From Flavilitoribacter sp020436695 (lineage in GTDB: Bacteria > Bacteroidota > Bacteroidia > Chitinophagales > Saprospiraceae): DNA of 64,000 nt. A program made the position numbers and the translations under genes. The notes beneath the pieces were generated by a model. That model made no database searches. It had not been told where the DNA came from and saw nothing but the letters and a program-made list of their open reading frames with translations. Below, one piece after another: positions 33,282-41,471 of this stretch (within the stretch, counting starts at the first letter, position 1; every line of letters begins with the position of its first letter). The stretch is taken from positions 62,001 to 126,000 of the forward strand of contig JAWKLQ010000009.1 in the NCBI GenBank assembly GCA_041392665.1. The letters are read 5' to 3'.

Positions 33282-35816
33282 TTAAAAATCAAACTTCACC
33301 CGCAAATTCACCCGCCGCGACGTCAGATAGTTCGGGATAGCGTAATACTGCTGGAAGACCGTTTTGATCCAGGTATTGCCCGCCTGATTCTGCACCTGCA
33401 TGAGATTGAAGATCTCCAGACTCAGCCAGGAATTGCGTGTAAAGCGCAGCAGGTGGTGCGGTCGTTTACTCAGACGCTCCCGGTTCCAGAGTAGCACCGA
33501 GAAGCCGATATCTACCCGGTGGTAGGGCGAGAAGCGATAGGTATTGCGATATACCTGATTGCTGCCTCGGAGGCCGAAAGGCAGACCTGAACCCACTGTA
33601 AAATTGAGATGCATTTTAAAATTCTCGTTCTTCGGCAGATAATCCTGGAAGAACATGGAAAGTGTCAGTAACTGGTCTGTGGGACGTGGTACATCCTTGA
33701 CCGGTGTGCCTTCCGTTTGTCCTTTTTCCCGCTCCAGGTGAGTGACGCCCAGCAATTGTTCCCGGGTACGCAGAAAACCCAGGTTGATCCAGGATTCGGC
33801 GCCGGGTACGAATTCTCCGTTCACCCGGAAGTCGATCCCCATGGCATAACCTTTGGCATCATTTAGTCCGGAGTAGCGGATGCGTACATTTTCAATATCG
33901 TAGGAAACCAGGTCCCAGAGTGATTTGTAGTAAGCCTCTGTGATAAAGCGGAATTTTTTGGGATTGTGTCGGCCCATGTAAAAATCCATGGTCAGACCGG
34001 CGACGATGTGCGCTGATTTTTGCGCCCGCAGACCGGTATTGATGCTGCCGTCCGGGGCACGCATTTCGCGGTAGAAAGGCGGCTGGTAGTAGAAGCCGCC
34101 CGCAAGGCGATAGGAAATATCCCGATCGGAAGTGAGTGGCTTGTATAAAAACTGTACGCGGGGTGAAATGATCAGCTCCTCATTGAGATCCCACCAGCTG
34201 GCGCGCACACCCGCGGAGAGCCGGAATTCGGCCTTACTGTCCTGCCGCCAGGTATAGGTGTCCTGCAAGTAAGCACTGTAGCGATTGGAGGACTGCTGGT
34301 TGCGTCGTTTGATGACCTCGAAGAGCTGCACCTGAGCAGTGTCATAGGGTAGGGAATAGCCGGCTGAATCAATGCGTTCCCATTCGTTGATCCAGTCGTC
34401 TACCTGTTCGTTCTGGAATTTTACACTCCATTGCAGAAAGTGGCTGCTGGTAGTGCCGGGATCACTATGGGGGCGTTGCAGTTCGATACCGCCTTTATGT
34501 TCTACATTGGTGATGTTAAAGGTCAAAAAATTCCGGACATACTGGTGCTGGGTGCCGTCGCCGAGCTCGCCGAGTACTTCACCGAAAGACTCGCTGCCGA
34601 GGTTCGCTTCGATCTGCCGCAGACTGTAATCCCCGATAATGTCGATGCGTTCGTTCTCATCGCTTTGAAACGCACTGGCCAGGAATTTCAGGAAAAAGGG
34701 ATTGTGCTGCCGGTCGGGAATATAGGTCAGCGATGCCCCTCCCATACGAGTATTGAAGTTATCCACTTCTTTACCTTCGAATTCACTGAATAGCTCCAGT
34801 GCAAAATTGATTAGACCGAAGGCCGTTCGTCGCTCGGTGGGCACGAAGCGGTATTCACTGTCGTTGATATTGCCGATAAGGCCCAGTTGCCAGTTACGAT
34901 TGATGTCGTAGGTAATGTATGTTTGCAGATCGGTAAAGTTTGGGGTGTATTCCCCTTTTACATCCAGTGTTCCCAGAATATAGCGGGTCGTTTTGTAGCG
35001 GGCTCCCATCAGGTATCGGATCTTCCGATAACCATCTTTTCCGGCATTAATGCTACCCTCCAGGTGTGCCGAACCTCCAAGGAAACTCATACCGATGGAG
35101 GCGCGGGTGCTGTCCGGCCGCTTGTATTTTACATCCAGTACGGAAGAGAGCTTGTCGCCGTACTTGGCTTCAAAACCTCCCGAGCTGAAGGACAGATCGC
35201 GGATCAGGTCGATATTGGGGAAAGTGAGGCCTTCCTGCTGTCCGGCCCGGATGAGTTGGGGGCGGTAGATGGCGAAGTCGTTTACGTATACCAGATTTTC
35301 ATCGTAATTTCCGCCGCGAACGTTATATTGAGAGCTCAATTCTCCACCGGTGCCGCTGCTGGTGCCCAATGCGATGTGCGGCAATACGCTTTCGAGGTTG
35401 CCGGTGGTGGTCGGGATCAGTTTGAGTTCGCTCACTTCCTCCCGGATCAATCCGGCATCTTCGATCTTGCTTTCCCGAACGATCACCTCGATATCGGAAT
35501 CAATCGGCACGAGACTGACATCCACCTGACGAGCGGAGCGCGCGGGCATTGCCGATAGGGTAGTGGTTGCACTTTTATAACCTATTCGGCTGAAGACCAG
35601 CACTATTTCTTCATCGGCCGGTACCTCGATGCGATAGCGACCGTTCGCTGCTGTTTCTGTAGACACATTGGTGCCCTCGATGTAGATCAGGGCCAGATCA
35701 ATGGGTGCATCGCTGATGGCATCGGTAATAATACCCGTGATCACGGCTTTCTCGCTCTGGCTCCACAAAGAAAGGGAGAGTAAGAGCAGGAGCAACGTCA
35801 AGTAGCTATGTTTCAT
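33282..35816 (-). CDS. TonB-dependent receptor with carboxypeptidase-like N-terminal domain
   Basis: 844 residues. Signal peptide about 1-19 (LSLWSQ), then an Ig-like carboxypeptidase-regulatory domain (VITGIITDAISDAPIDLALIYIEG, RYRIEVPADEEIVLVFSRIGYK), a plug (LESVLPHIALGTSSGTGGELSSQYNVRGGNYDE, split by length, with VYVNDFAIYRPQ) and a beta-barrel ending in VNLRVKFDF, with the C-terminal aromatic expected for BAM recognition. It is a generic Bacteroidota nutrient receptor; no SusD partner is adjacent, so substrate is unknown. It stands alone between two intergenic repeat elements. Confidence 0.9.
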   Translation of the reverse strand: MKHSYLTLLLLLLSLSLWSQSEKAVITGIITDAISDAPIDLALIYIEGTNVSTETAANGRYRIEVPADEEIVLVFSRIGYKSATTTLSAMPARSARQVDVSLVPIDSDIEVIVRESKIEDAGLIREEVSELKLIPTTTGNLESVLPHIALGTSSGTGGELSSQYNVRGGNYDENLVYVNDFAIYRPQLIRAGQQEGLTFPNIDLIRDLSFSSGGFEAKYGDKLSSVLDVKYKRPDSTRASIGMSFLGGSAHLEGSINAGKDGYRKIRYLMGARYKTTRYILGTLDVKGEYTPNFTDLQTYITYDINRNWQLGLIGNINDSEYRFVPTERRTAFGLINFALELFSEFEGKEVDNFNTRMGGASLTYIPDRQHNPFFLKFLASAFQSDENERIDIIGDYSLRQIEANLGSESFGEVLGELGDGTQHQYVRNFLTFNITNVEHKGGIELQRPHSDPGTTSSHFLQWSVKFQNEQVDDWINEWERIDSAGYSLPYDTAQVQLFEVIKRRNQQSSNRYSAYLQDTYTWRQDSKAEFRLSAGVRASWWDLNEELIISPRVQFLYKPLTSDRDISYRLAGGFYYQPPFYREMRAPDGSINTGLRAQKSAHIVAGLTMDFYMGRHNPKKFRFITEAYYKSLWDLVSYDIENVRIRYSGLNDAKGYAMGIDFRVNGEFVPGAESWINLGFLRTREQLLGVTHLEREKGQTEGTPVKDVPRPTDQLLTLSMFFQDYLPKNENFKMHLNFTVGSGLPFGLRGSNQVYRNTYRFSPYHRVDIGFSVLLWNRERLSKRPHHLLRFTRNSWLSLEIFNLMQVQNQAGNTWIKTVFQQYYAIPNYLTSRRVNLRVKFDF

Positions 35817-35905
35817 AAGATTACCTGGTATTCGGTCTTTGGTTTCCGGTGTACGGAAAAATAAACGAACGATAAAAGTATTACGCTATGTGGGAATATG
35901 TTTTA

Positions 35906-36308
35906 ACTTTTGGATGTTTGGACATTGGGATAATGAGATGTTTGGATATTGGGACAATTGGACATTGGGACAATTGGATATTGGGACACTGGGATCGTTG
36001 GTTGTGGGGATGATCTTATCGGGAATTGTACAGTACCAGATCTCATTTTCTTTTCCCATCTTAGTAGTTTGACGGAAATAAATGAACCAATTTTTTCTAG
36101 AGGTTTTGAAAATTTCGCACACCATTCCCTGTTAGTCAATGGCTTAGCGAAATATTAAAAACCTTAAATTGGTTCATTTATTTTTGCTCCGTCACATACT
36201 GGCTTTCCCCACCTCTTAAGTAACATCCCAAAATCCCAACGTCCCAAAATCCCAACATCCCATAATCCAAACGTCCCATAATCCAAACATCCCATAATCC
36301 AAACATCC
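35906..36308. repeat. Large repeat-tailed element with nested palindrome
   Basis: Left tail about 35906-36005: words TTGGACATTGGGA, TTGGATATTGGGAC in tandem. Right tail about 36224-36308: inverse words AATCCCAACGTCCC and CATAATCCAAACGTCCC in tandem. The core of about 215 bp contains the long inverted repeat at 36071-36193. It fills the gap between the TonB receptor and rpe. ORFs of 60-80 codons through the tails consist only of repeat words and are rejected. Confidence 0.7.
36071..36193. repeat. Imperfect palindrome of about 123 bp
   Basis: Left arm GACGGAAATAAATGAACCAA continues into AGGTTTTGAAAATTTCGC; right arm is the inverse, GCGAAATATTAAAAACCTT then AATTGGTTCATTTATT and GCTCCGTC. The two arms of about 48 bp flank a 27-bp centre. 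It could form a long hairpin in RNA or a cruciform in DNA and resembles a miniature inverted-repeat element. Confidence 0.65.
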
Positions 36309-36310
36309 CC

Positions 36311-36988
36311 TTAAACAAATCGTAAAGGCTCAGAACCGACTTCCTTCAGCGCACGAATGGCCTGTTTCGGATCAGCGGCTTTAAACACGCTGCTACCGGC
36401 CACCAGCACATCTACGCCGGCCTGAAGTAGTTTTTCTGCATTTTGCAGGCCCACGCCACCGTCCACCTCGATAAGTGTCGATGTATTGCGGATGGTGATC
36501 ATCTCCTTGAGTTTCTGAACTTTGGGTATGGACTGATAAATGAACTTTTGCCCGCCGAAACCGGGATTAACGGACATGATCAACACCAGATCAATGTTTT
36601 CGATCACATCTTCCAGTAGTTGCACCGGTGTGTGCGGATTCAAGGCTACGCCGGCTTTGGCACCGGTTGCCCTGATCTGTTGCAGGGTACGATGTAAATG
36701 GGTACAGGCCTCGTAATGCACCGTGATCACATCGGCTCCCGCCTCGCGGAAACGCTCGATATAACGCTCGGGCTCCACGATCATCAGGTGAACATCCAAG
36801 GGTTTTTCGGCTACGCGCCTGACCGCTTCGGCTATCATCATACCAAAGGAGATATTCGGCACGAAGCGACCGTCCATAACGTCCACGTGTATCCAGTCCG
36901 CATCACTTTCATTGAGCAGTTCTATCTCGCTGCCCAGTTTGGTGAAATCGGCGGCCAGAATGGAAGGGGACACCAGATGTTTTTTCAT
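36311..36988 (-). CDS. rpe: Ribulose-phosphate 3-epimerase
   Basis: 225 residues, a complete TIM barrel of the usual length. Signatures: VSPSILAADF, DWIHVDVMDGRFVPNISFG (metal-binding His/Asp), LDVHLMIVEPERYI, VNPGFGGQKF and LIEVDGGVG with the catalytic Asp, ending in VLVAGSSVFKA. It interconverts ribulose-5-P and xylulose-5-P in the pentose phosphate pathway, in the cytoplasm. A TATCTTTG -7 box lies 30 bp upstream of its ATG. It is monocistronic. Confidence 0.96.
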   Translation of the reverse strand: MKKHLVSPSILAADFTKLGSEIELLNESDADWIHVDVMDGRFVPNISFGMMIAEAVRRVAEKPLDVHLMIVEPERYIERFREAGADVITVHYEACTHLHRTLQQIRATGAKAGVALNPHTPVQLLEDVIENIDLVLIMSVNPGFGGQKFIYQSIPKVQKLKEMITIRNTSTLIEVDGGVGLQNAEKLLQAGVDVLVAGSSVFKAADPKQAIRALKEVGSEPLRFV

Positions 36989-37017
36989 TTGGCTAGTATT
37001 TCAATTCAATGAGGCGG

Positions 37018-37025
37018 CAAAGATA
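37018..37025 (-). promoter_or_regulatory. -7 box upstream of rpe
   Basis: Minus-strand TATCTTTG, a perfect TAnnTTTG box, 29 bp upstream of the rpe ATG (36988). No TTG was found at the ideal -33 spacing. Confidence 0.5.
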
Positions 37026-37146
37026 GGTAAAATACGGGCTAGGTGAACTGCCTGAAGACATTTGATCATTAGGATCGGGAGGCAGATGATAAAAGTGGTT
37101 ACAAAAGGTATCATTTTCGGTTTTCGTACGTAGAAGTTGAGATACG

Positions 37147-37182
37147 GGCAAAAAAAAACCGGTTGGGGATACCAACCGGTTT
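37147..37182 (-). terminator. Intrinsic terminator for leftward transcription
   Basis: Minus strand: AAAACCGGTTGG, loop TATCC, CCAACCGGTTTT, followed by further T residues (eight in all). Strong stem and U-tract. No annotated gene precedes it on this strand, so it marks the end of an unknown leftward transcript. Confidence 0.75.
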
Positions 37183-37296
37183 TCAAAAGAGCTTTGAGAG
37201 GCTATCTACATACCAAAATAAAGAACGTCCTTTGACATCCTTAAACTTTTCATGGGATAATAAGCATTGATAATGATGTCCTTAATTGCAAATATA
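37183..37296 (-). ncRNA. Candidate short leftward transcript 1 (sRNA or tiny ORF)
   Basis: A perfect -7 box TATATTTG (37296-37289, minus strand) is followed about 110 nt later by the terminator at 37147-37182. In between is a 15-codon ORF, ATG 37252 to TAG about 37205, encoding MKSLRMSKDVLYFGM. No known RNA family was recognised. Either a small RNA or a leader-type micropeptide is possible. Confidence 0.3.
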
Positions 37297-37534
37297 AAGG
37301 TGGCGTAAAGCCGTAATGTTCGTTTCAATGTGTAGGAGAAGCTTTCTTCCCCGCTGACAATACAAATGTCTAAACTTTTTCCACAGTAGTGTAGTACAAT
37401 TTACGTGTTTTGTGTATTGGTTGTCGGGTGGTAAATTGTCTTTTGTATTTGATTTTCAGTTAATTATAGTGTTTTGATATGATTTATTCTGTATGGTTGA
37501 TTTATTTTTTTGAAAAAAGCTCAAAATATTTTTT

Positions 37535-37573
37535 CAAAAAAAAAGGGGTATCAACTTGGTTGATACCCCTTCC
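37535..37573 (-). terminator. Second intrinsic terminator for leftward transcription
   Basis: Minus strand: AAGGGGTATCAA, loop CCAAG, TTGATACCCCTT, then a run of nine T. Very strong. Again no annotated gene lies upstream of it on the minus strand. Immediately beyond it is TTTTTTGAAAAAA with its inverse TTTTTTCAAAAAA. Confidence 0.78.
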
Positions 37574-37768
37574 GACTAGGCACTCATGAGATTATAATTT
37601 ATTTGTGGATATGATTCATGATCAATTTCCGCCTTTTGCGGAATGTGGATTATTCAGGATCTTATTTGTTAGTAGTGGTCGTGCGTGTGCCTGGGAATTA
37701 TAATTTGCTAAAGTAAGTCGCTAGGAAATTTTGTTATTCAATAACTTTCTTTCCATAATACAAATGTA
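37574..37768 (-). ncRNA. Candidate short leftward transcript 2
   Basis: A perfect -7 box TACATTTG at 37768-37761 (minus strand) and the terminator at 37535-37573 delimit a transcript of about 220 nt. The interior has only very short ORFs (11 and 6 codons) and a small stem GCCTTTTGCGGAA-like region, so a non-coding RNA is more likely than a peptide. No family recognised. Confidence 0.35.
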
Positions 37769-38011
37769 AGGGTGTACCCAAAGGTTTGTAAGTACAATTC
37801 GGGGAGTATCTGGACTGAAACAAGATTTATGTTGAATTGTAAGATGTTAAATTTCAGTAAGTTGTAGTGAAATATACTGGGGTTTCTGTATCTTTAGACC
37901 GAGCCTCTCCCATTTTTTTTCGGAAAAGAATCTGAACGCCTTAGTATATTTATGATACTCAAACCGTTGGATACTACTCTGCTGTGAGGTCCAAATATCA
38001 TCAGCGGGTAA
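37769..38011. other. Upstream region of the 38044 gene
   Basis: No ORF. It contains TATCTTTA at about 37890, one mismatch from a -7 box, possibly serving the rightward gene at 38044. Confidence 0.3.
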
Positions 38012-38041
38012 CATCACAACATCACAACATCACAACATCAC
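38012..38041 (+). repeat. CATCACAA tandem words before gene 38044
   Basis: Four units of ACATCACA ending 2 bp before the ATG at 38044. The inverse words (GTGATGTT) begin 2 bp after the stop of the same gene, so the gene is bracketed by inverted words. The same words recur at 39515-39820, 40860-41021 and 49575-49612. Confidence 0.7.
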
Positions 38042-38043
38042 CT

Positions 38044-39513
38044 ATGGATAGTAGCCGTCTCGTAAGGTATATTCAGGAATTCACTCCCAAGGAACGTGAC
38101 AAATTCCAGCAGTTCGTTATCTCCCCCTATTTCAACCAGCATGAGAAAACGATCAAATTGCTGGAGATCATCCTTGCCGAACTCAACCGGACGAAACCCC
38201 GGCTGAATAAAGTGAGTGTGCACAATCGTTTGTTTCCCGGCGAGAATTATGATGAGCAGCACCTGCACAATGTCATGTCGTATCTCAAAAAACTGTATTA
38301 TCGTTTTGTTGCTTACAGCCATTTTGAGGAGTCTCAGCTGGAAGAGGATGTTATTACGGTAGAGGCGGCTTTGGAAAATAACAAGTTCGATGTGCTCAAG
38401 AACCGGGGAAAACAGCTGGAAAAGCGGCTGAAACAGATGGAATACCGCGATAGTGATTACTACCTGACCGATTTCCGCTTGAATCGGGCCATGGGATATT
38501 TTCACGCCAATTTTGAAGACCGGTCAAAAACCACCTACTTCAATAAGATGCTGGATGCGCTCGACAACTATTATATTGTTGAAAAACTGCGTCATGCCTG
38601 CCATCTGACGGCGAATATGATGATCTACAATACCCAATACGATTTTGAGTTTCTGGAGGTATTGTTGAAACACATCGAAAACAACTGGGATAAGTACGAA
38701 TCGGATAAGGCCATCCCGCTTTACTACACCATCTATCACAGTCTGCACGACGATATCAAGGAAGAGCACCTGCTGGAGAACTACCAGCGGCTTAAAAGCA
38801 TGCTGGAAGAGAATGTGGCTTCGCTTGGGCGGGTACAGCAGGGCGACCTTTATAGTTTTGCCAGTGGTTTCTGTGTGCGTCAGATCAACCTGGGGCACGA
38901 TGAATTCAGGCGGGAGCTTTTCCTGTTGTATAAATATGGTATCGAATTCAACCTCATGTTGGAAAACGGCATGATCTCGGAATGGAATTTTAAGAATATC
39001 ACAGCGCTGGGTTGCAGCCTCAAGGAATATGAATGGACGGAGACCTTCATCCAGACCTACAAGGAAATGTTGCCGGCTCACCGGAGGGAAAATGCCTATA
39101 ACTACAATCTGGCCCACCTTTATTATTATACGAAGCGTTATCAGGATGCGCTTTCGGTCCTGCTGCTGGTGCAGTATATCGATGTGAAGTATCACCTGAA
39201 TGCGTCCTTCCTGCTGCTGCGTACTTATTTTGCCCTTAAAGATACGGAAGCACTGTTGTCTCTGATCGATACCCTAAGGATCTATGTCATGCGGAATCGC
39301 AAGATCACCACTGACCTGAAACGGGGCTATACCAACTTCCTGCGTTTTGCCAAAAAGCTGGTCCTGATCCGGCATCAGGCACCGGCCTATTCCCGGCAGA
39401 CGGTAGAAGAAAAACTGCAGGCGCTGGCGCAAAAGATCGAGGATACTACGAATGTGATCAATAAGTATTGGTTGCTGGAAGAGTGTGGTATTGAAACGGG
39501 CTTAATGGTTTGA
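38044..39513 (+). CDS. Large helical hypothetical protein (Bacteroidota-type)
   Basis: 489 residues from ATG 38044; an upstream GTG in frame at 37984 would translate the CATCACAA repeat and is rejected. No catalytic motif recognised. The sequence is rich in paired helices (LHNVMSYLKKLYYRFVAYS, YNLAHLYYYTKRYQDALSVLL), consistent with TPR-like or alpha-solenoid structure throughout. No signal peptide, so cytoplasmic. It resembles a lineage-specific family of large helical proteins of unknown role. Flanked on both sides by inverted CATCACAA-type words. Confidence 0.75.
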   Translation: MDSSRLVRYIQEFTPKERDKFQQFVISPYFNQHEKTIKLLEIILAELNRTKPRLNKVSVHNRLFPGENYDEQHLHNVMSYLKKLYYRFVAYSHFEESQLEEDVITVEAALENNKFDVLKNRGKQLEKRLKQMEYRDSDYYLTDFRLNRAMGYFHANFEDRSKTTYFNKMLDALDNYYIVEKLRHACHLTANMMIYNTQYDFEFLEVLLKHIENNWDKYESDKAIPLYYTIYHSLHDDIKEEHLLENYQRLKSMLEENVASLGRVQQGDLYSFASGFCVRQINLGHDEFRRELFLLYKYGIEFNLMLENGMISEWNFKNITALGCSLKEYEWTETFIQTYKEMLPAHRRENAYNYNLAHLYYYTKRYQDALSVLLLVQYIDVKYHLNASFLLLRTYFALKDTEALLSLIDTLRIYVMRNRKITTDLKRGYTNFLRFAKKLVLIRHQAPAYSRQTVEEKLQALAQKIEDTTNVINKYWLLEECGIETGLMV

Positions 39514-39514
39514 T

Positions 39515-39820
39515 TTTTATGATGTTGTGATGTTATAATTCTGTGATGTTATGATGTTGTCAGTCTGGAGGCCACGATGATGTTAGTGCATCAATATGGG
39601 GTTTTTAGGATACTGCTATTGATTGAAATTCTGCTGTTTAAGTGTGCTATCCGAATTATCACTTTTAAGTGTAATGAGAGTGTTGCGAGGGGGAGTCCAT
39701 CATCCATCATAACATTACAGCATCCTAAATATCACAGAATCAATACAAGTTGGTGCACTGAGATCATTGTAAGCGATGCATATTATCCATCATAACATCA
39801 CAAAATCACAGCATCATAGA
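39515..39820. repeat. Repeat-tailed element (GATGTTGTGATGTTAT / ATAACATCACA words)
   Basis: Left words GATGTTGTGATGTTATAATTCTGTGATGTTATGATGTT (split here by description: GATGTTGTGATGTT then TGTGATGTTATG) and right words CATAACATCACAAAATCACAGC in inverse orientation. The core of about 200 bp includes an internal pair CATCATCCATCATAACATT. It fills the entire gap between the 38044 gene and the end of ruvB. A 72-codon ORF inside has no credible protein features. Confidence 0.65.
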
Positions 39821-39821
39821 A

Positions 39822-40847
39822 TCAAAACAAAGTCTGCTCCCGTCCCGGTGGAACGATACCCAAATGCTTATAAGCTTTTTCCGTAGCCTCCCGCCCGCGT
39901 GGCGTGCGTTGCAGATAACCCTCCATAATGAGGAAAGGTTCGTGTACTTCCTCGATGGTCCCGGCTTCTTCACCCACTGCTGTGGCAATAGTAGTGAGCC
40001 CGACCGGCCCGCCCTTGAATTTTTCGATAATGCTGGAAAGGATCTTATTGTCCATCTCATCCAGGCCGCTTTCGTCTACATTCAGCGCGGTGAGCCCGTA
40101 CTGGGCGATGGCCAGATCGATGGTGCCGTTGCCTTTGATCTGGGCAAAATCGCGAATGCGTCGCAGCAGGGCATTGGCAATACGGGGCGTGCCCCGGCTG
40201 CGGCGGGCTATCTCGTGCGCTCCCTCTTTCGTGATGGGGACTTTTAGTATTTCGGCGGAGCGGTGTACGATCCGCTCCAGCGTGGGTACATCGTAATAGT
40301 CGAGATGGCAGTTAATACCGAAACGGGCACGCATCGGTGCCGTAAGCAGACCCATGCGGGTAGTTGCACCAACTAGGGTGAACGGATTTAGCGTGATCTG
40401 AATACTGCGCGCATTGGGACCGCTGTCGATCATAATATCGATGCGGTAATCTTCCATGGCGGAGTAGAGATATTCCTCCACCACATTGTTCAGGCGATGG
40501 ATCTCATCGATAAACAGCACTTCTCCTTCTTCCAGATTGGTAAGCAGGCCGGCCAGATCACCGGGTTTTTCCAGTACCGGGCCGGAAGACATTTTCAGTT
40601 CGGTTTCCAGTTCGTTGGCAATGATGTGGGAAAGCGTCGTTTTGCCAAGTCCGGGAGGGCCATGCAACAGCACATGATCAAGGGCTTCTCCACGCTGTTT
40701 GGCCGCCTGAATAAAGACCTGGAGGTTCTCAACGATCTTCGGCTGACCGCTAAAATCGTCCAGCGCCTTTGGTCGCAGAGATTTCTCTATCTGAAATTCT
40801 TCTGAGCTATAGTTTTGCCCCGTAGGGTCGAGGTTTTCGTTTAGCAT
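39822..40847 (-). CDS. ruvB: Holliday junction branch migration helicase RuvB
   Basis: 341 residues, normal length. AAA+ motifs: Walker A GPPGLGKTT at 63-71, Walker B LFIDEIHRL, sensor I VGATTRMG, arginine-finger region PMRARFG, and the winged-helix end GYLQRTPRGREATEKAYKHL. It is the hexameric motor that drives Holliday-junction branch migration with RuvA in recombination and repair. The ruvA and ruvC genes are not in this window. It lies between two CATCACAA-word repeat elements. Confidence 0.97.
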   Translation of the reverse strand: MLNENLDPTGQNYSSEEFQIEKSLRPKALDDFSGQPKIVENLQVFIQAAKQRGEALDHVLLHGPPGLGKTTLSHIIANELETELKMSSGPVLEKPGDLAGLLTNLEEGEVLFIDEIHRLNNVVEEYLYSAMEDYRIDIMIDSGPNARSIQITLNPFTLVGATTRMGLLTAPMRARFGINCHLDYYDVPTLERIVHRSAEILKVPITKEGAHEIARRSRGTPRIANALLRRIRDFAQIKGNGTIDLAIAQYGLTALNVDESGLDEMDNKILSSIIEKFKGGPVGLTTIATAVGEEAGTIEEVHEPFLIMEGYLQRTPRGREATEKAYKHLGIVPPGREQTLF

Positions 40848-40859
40848 TACTTTATTTAT

Positions 40860-41021
40860 ATGGTGATGGGGTTATGTAGTGATGTGGTGAGTGAGAGATG
40901 TGGTAATATGGTGAGTAAGAGATCTCGTGATGTGGTGAGAATGTGAGTGATAGTAATGAGCAACTGTTTGCTTCTTTTCCAATTTCTTTAAACATCACAA
41001 CATCACAACATCACAACATCA
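40860..41021. repeat. Repeat-tailed element (GTGATGTGGTGAG / CATCACAA words)
   Basis: Left part from about 40860: words TGGTGATG, GTGATGTGGTGAG in loose tandem. Right part: three or more CATCACAA units at 40993-41020. The last unit supplies the stop codon (TGA on the minus strand, 41021-41019) of the lipoprotein gene, so the repeat has intruded to the exact end of that gene. Confidence 0.65.
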
Positions 41022-41339
41022 TGGAATCACTTCCAAACACGTAATTTCAACGATCTCATCCTCCGTCATACAGACACTCATCATATCGATCGGACGATAA
41101 TCAAAGCGGATCTTAAGGCCGGCTTTCAGTTCCACTCCGGTATCCGGCATCTTTCCGGGCAGCAGTTTTTTGCCGTCTTCAGTGACGATAAGCAGGCTGC
41201 ATCCGTCCAGCCCGGAGAAATCCTGTACTTCTCCTTTGGTTTTACAGGAAGAGGTACCGGAAGACTTCCCACTCTGGCAGGCAAAGAAGCAAAAGAGGCT
41301 TAGTACTGCTATGAAATTGATATATCGCCTGATAGTCAT
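41019..41339 (-). CDS. Small lipoprotein of unknown function
   Basis: 106 residues. Lipobox FFAC with lipidated Cys21. The mature part is a short beta-rich domain with four further cysteines (SCKTKG, DGCSLL, SVCMTED, ITCLEV), likely disulfide-bonded in the periplasm. No family recognised. The stop codon lies within a CATCACAA repeat unit, so the original C-terminus might have been altered by the repeat. It diverges from icd. Confidence 0.7.
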   Translation of the reverse strand: MTIRRYINFIAVLSLFCFFACQSGKSSGTSSCKTKGEVQDFSGLDGCSLLIVTEDGKKLLPGKMPDTGVELKAGLKIRFDYRPIDMMSVCMTEDEIVEITCLEVIP

Positions 41340-41384
41340 GTATATTCTGTTTTTATCCTTCCCTAAAAATCAAACCTAATTCCT

Positions 41385-41392
41385 TACATTTG
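41385..41392 (+). promoter_or_regulatory. -7 box upstream of icd
   Basis: TACATTTG, a perfect TAnnTTTG box, 79 bp upstream of the icd ATG. A TTG at the ideal -33 spacing is not seen. Confidence 0.45.
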
Positions 41393-41471
41393 CGTTGCTT
41401 TTTTCAAAAATCTGTCTTACCCGGCCGCCTGGCTTGATTAAAGGGTATATTCATCAAAATACAAGATTACA

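Noticed and set aside
35839..36158. Several 69-79-codon ORFs on both strands
   Set aside because: They run through tandem word tails and the palindrome; no conserved features.
38012..38041. Possible CRISPR or direct-repeat origin (iteron-like)
   Set aside because: Eight-base units without spacers, recurring at several gene borders; no replication gene nearby.
39577..39795. 72-codon ORF between gene 38044 and ruvB
   Set aside because: Lies inside a repeat-tailed element; no start context or domain.
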